From: Obelidium mucronatum
Taxonomy: Eukaryota > Chytridiomycota > Chytridiomycetes > Chytridiales > Chytriomycetaceae
Reading direction: 5' to 3'
DNA length: 31,672 nucleotides
Assembly: GCA_025765595.1 (NCBI GenBank)
Contig: JAIVFH010000294.1
Location: 1-31,672 of the forward strand
Shown: positions 28,938 through 31,672 of the stretch, in pieces
How the letters are laid out: each line of letters begins with the position of its first letter
Position numbering within the stretch: the stretch's first letter is position 1
Program-made: the position numbers and the translations under genes
The notes under the pieces: generated by a model
The model's input: only the letters and a program-made list of their open reading frames with translations
The model's database searches: none
What the model was told of the DNA's origin: nothing

Positions 28938-31035
28938 TTACTCCTTCGGTGCCAAACCAAGCACAATTCCTGCCATCAACAACTGACTGAAGCGCGTAAC
29001 AGTGTTGTTTTGAATGTCCCGGAGATGACTTTGCATCGAATCGATTTCGTCATTACTGCGATCATAATTAACTTCGTCGTTGAGGACAGACTCATCAATG
29101 TCCAGGTTGCATTCGCAGTATTCGCTTTGTACCAACTTCAACTTCTTTTTGGTCACCCATCCCGAGCTATTTCCAACGACTTTTTGTTCCCTAGATGCTT
29201 TGCTCCGTCCAATGATCATGAATCTCCCATTGCTTATTTCTCCAGTGATGGAGAATAAGGGTTTGGCATTCAAAGCACCACGACTTTCGACATGAACAGT
29301 GATTTTGTTTTCAGATTCCACAATTATTGTTCCAAGAGGAAGCAAATTGGAGTACATGACGGTGTGTGCGCAAACACTGTATAGGTTGGGGTTCTTTGGG
29401 TTTCTCAGTATTTCCATAATTTCTGTCCGTTTATAGTCTTCTCTCAGGTCGTGTAATTTTATGTTACTAAGAAAACTCATTAGCATTAATCAGACCAGAT
29501 AAATGCTAATTCAGGGCCAGGGCACTAGCTTACCTTTCAGTTTCCCACGTGGATAGATCCACATCAAATAACTTCTTTTTCGTTCTCTGCATCACAAATT
29601 TCATCTGATTGTTCGTCATATTTACTTCGAGCTTGGAGCTTGTGTCTGTATCGGCCTGAGAAAACTTCTTAATGCTCTCTTTAGCATTTAAGGCAGGCAT
29701 ATCCGCTATAGGAAGATTTGGGTCTCCGAACAGAGCTGCTGCGAGGTTTTGCGTTGACGCCGAGGTGCTGGGAGGTCCTGAAGGTAGGTTTGCACGGGAG
29801 GCCGTTAGACTTTTTCTTGAAGCAAATTTCGATTTGTTGTTTTGACTTGGAAGACTTGGCTGGTTTTGAAGCAGTAGAACATCTTTATCTGTGGGTACCA
29901 GGGACTTTGATCGTACGATGGGTCTTGCTCGAATGGCCTCCAACTCTTTGACATCCATTGTATCAGAGTCCCGACCGCCACCGCTTGCGGAATCAACTGA
30001 ATATTTTCTACTTGCTGAACTTAGAACAGGGGAAGGGGTGGGAGGAAGCCAAGAATGTGACTGGTCTTCATCATTTGGTTTAAGCGATACAGATCTTCCC
30101 CGTCTCAGAGAGACCACGGATTTTGATATGCTCTTTGAAATTGCTTGCATTTTTGATTCGTTTTCTTTCTGCTTGTGTTTTTGAAGCGTGCTCATGTCCA
30201 ATTCTGGGGGATCAAGATTCGGATTCGAACGAGACGAGGCCCGCGAAAGACTGACGCTGACAGCGGAGACAATATTACTGATTGATCGGTTGCTTCCTTT
30301 ATTAACAGATTTGGAGCGAGCCAAGCTACTCTGCTGTTTGACATCGTCTTGGGATGATTTCTGGCGCGATGATTCAATCGCCGACTTTGGACGCGCCATC
30401 ATACTTAAAACGCGCTTAATTACGCTGGGAGACTTCGCTGAAGGATTCGGGGACGGCAGTGTGGGTGTGAGACTTTTTTCAGGTAGAATGGGTAACGAAT
30501 TGCCAGTGTTTTCTGGCTCAATCCACCCAACTTCATTGATAAGACTCTCTAGTAGACTAATATCCATTTCCCGCGCCATTTTAGTATCTGCGGCCATAGC
30601 CCTTAGCTCTTCGTGAAGTTTCAACATGAGTGCTCCAATCACTACTTTGGCGGGTACTACTTTTTCAGCCTTTGTATTAACGTGAAAAGAGCGTCGTTTT
30701 GAAGGTGGATTGACAGCTTTGGTGACTTCGCTGATTAAGGGAGATATTTCTGTTGCATAATTTGGTATGATTTGGTTCAGGCCGTCGACGATGGCGAGCA
30801 CGCAGTCGACTTGCTTTATCAACGGCTCTCGAGTAGTTTTTTGCTGTTGTTCATTTCCAGGTCCCATCACGTCTACAGTTCCGACGAGTTTCATCAACAC
30901 TCGCGTTTCAGTCACAAGGTTACTCAAGATATTTGACACCTTGCTGCTGTGCCCCGTGAAACCCCTTGATTGGACTTGAGAAAGCAAAGACAAACTAGCG
31001 TTGCTGGCGCCTTTGCGCAAACTGTGCACTGACAT
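28938..31035 (-). CDS. Ser/Lys-rich protein of unknown function
   Basis: Exons read downward: 31035-29534 and 29466-28938, giving 676 aa. ATG 31035 was chosen; the frame is open further upstream but only offers a GTG. Residues about 20-165 are helical with hydrophobic heptad-like runs (VSNILSNLVTETRVLMKLVG; GALMLKLHEELRAMAAD). The centre (about 170-430) is Ser/Pro/Arg-rich low complexity with repeated RSKS motifs, resembling kinase or 14-3-3 target sites. The C-terminal 200 residues are more ordered and beta-rich (NLYSVCAHTVMYSNLLPLGT, GRFMIIGRSK). The end is weakly hydrophobic (LLMAGIVLGLAPKE). No known family is recognised. The 67-bp intron restores WETESNIKLHDL in frame. Confidence 0.75.
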
Positions 31036-31293
31036 CGTTTTGATCGTCGGTGGGGTCACTGAACAGGTTTCTTGAGATTTCCAATCAGAACCCGATTGTT
31101 TCCCGCTTCGAGAACAAAGGAAATGAGTGAAGGAAAAAATATGCTTTTATAGATCTCTACATTCTTTTAGTCATGTATTTGTTATTTGCAGTATTGGCGC
31201 CTCGTTGGTTTTGGGTGGCCCCTCCCAGAAAATATCATTCAGAAACGACAGCGCCACCCCCCTGCAGTCATTATATTTGATCAAGTTATGAAA
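31036..31293. promoter_or_regulatory. Divergent promoter between unknown protein and F-box-like gene
   Basis: About 258 bp separate the outward-facing starts. It contains a T-rich/AT-rich patch (TTTTATAG near 31145). No known element is identified. Confidence 0.4.
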
Positions 31294-31672
31294 ATGAAGA
31301 CAACCTCCAGCCTTCCTGTAGAAGTATGGATTCACATCATATTGGTTGGTAGCAGATGCATTGATTCCTAGGCTTACCACCAAAAGCAGTTTGTGGAAGA
31401 TGTCGACCTTGAAGCTCTCTCACGCTCTAGCAACCCATGCGCCGCCTTGTATTTGACAAGATCGTGAGACAAAAGTTGCAAGAACGAAACAAGGAACGAG
31501 CGCATTCGTTTTGCTGACGCCACAAAGACGTACTCGTATCCAGCTTGCCGAGATCAATGTGATCAAGGGATCTCCTGGAATTCATCGGAGACTGATTGAA
31601 GGCGATTACATTGGCAGCGAATGCGCCGTCTCGAATTTCAATGCGTATGCAGACATCAAGAAGGAATTTGTT
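31294..31672 (+). CDS. F-box-like protein, 3' end cut by window
   Basis: Proposed exons: 31294-31344, 31387-31463 and 31528-31672 and beyond; introns of 42 and 64 bp, the second with GTGAGA donor and CTGAC branch. An ATG at 31288 in the same frame would add two residues. The spliced start reads MKTTSSLPVEVWIHIIL, then QFVEDVDLEALSRSSNPC. This fits the F-box pattern LPxEVWxxI..L..LSR. The following TRIQLAEINVIKG recalls the N-terminal part of chytrid proteins that continue into ankyrin repeats, but those would lie outside the window. F-box proteins recruit substrates to SCF ubiquitin ligases. Frame agreement across both introns supports the model; the 42-bp intron is at the short end for this genome. 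Confidence 0.5.

Noticed and set aside
31036..31059. GTG at 31059 as the start of the Ser-rich protein.
   Set aside because: Nuclear fungal genes rarely initiate at GTG and an ATG lies eight codons downstream in frame.
1..31672. tRNA, rRNA, CRISPR arrays, bacterial operons, terminal-repeat transposons.
   Set aside because: None seen by eye on either strand; the intron-rich eukaryotic gene structure argues against prokaryotic features. A tRNAscan or repeat search was not possible here.

Overview
This is nuclear DNA of a compact fungal genome, most likely a chytrid (Chytridiomycota). Nearly every gene is split by short introns of about 38-83 bp with GT...AG ends and CTAAC/CTAAT-like branch sites. 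The gene set is fungal: a nicotinamide riboside kinase, an ARG8-type aminotransferase, a PROPPIN and a class 3 lipase. It also holds class C GPCR-like receptors, which among fungi are known mainly from early-diverging lineages. The lineage is an inference from gene content and intron style; no rRNA, tRNA or phylogenetic marker is present. I rebuilt exons by hand from splice signals, reading-frame continuity and family motifs. All gene models are predictions without transcript evidence.

Left part (1-10592): two paralogous class C GPCR-like genes on the + strand (1-2600, cut by the window start, and 7130-10592). They flank a nicotinamide riboside kinase (minus, 2615-3623), a nuclear-looking Gln/Pro-rich coiled-coil protein (3848-5244) and a single-pass membrane protein (5870-6952). 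Receptor 1 and the kinase converge with only 14 bp between their stop codons.

Middle (10593-20481): a 49-bp poly(A) tract, a PA/TM/RING-H2 ubiquitin ligase (minus, 10905-11906), a membrane-anchored class 3 lipase (minus, 11973-13248) with a decayed copy of its tail in its own promoter, a large bZIP factor with a predicted membrane segment (13810-16339), and a 15-exon AAAP-type amino acid transporter (16830-19772) followed directly by a decayed copy of its own 5' half.

Right part (20482-31672): a minus-strand row with acetylornithine aminotransferase (20482-21954), an Atg18-type PROPPIN (22052-23634), a secreted Cys-rich protein (23658-24953), a GPI-type purple acid phosphatase (25102-26265), a second PA/TM/RING ligase (26777-28756) and a Ser-rich protein of unknown function (28938-31035). 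A + strand F-box-like gene starts at about 31294 and runs off the end.

The genes do not form an obvious biosynthetic cluster. Shared themes are signalling and transport at membranes (receptors, transporter, tethered transcription factor), endomembrane turnover (two RING ligases, PROPPIN, lipase) and local tandem duplication with decay. The points most worth testing are the bZIP gene, whose first intron splits the membrane segment so that intron retention would give a soluble factor; the receptor with an upstream ORF whose stop overlaps the start codon; and a perfect 11-bp hairpin over the last 3' splice site of the PROPPIN gene.
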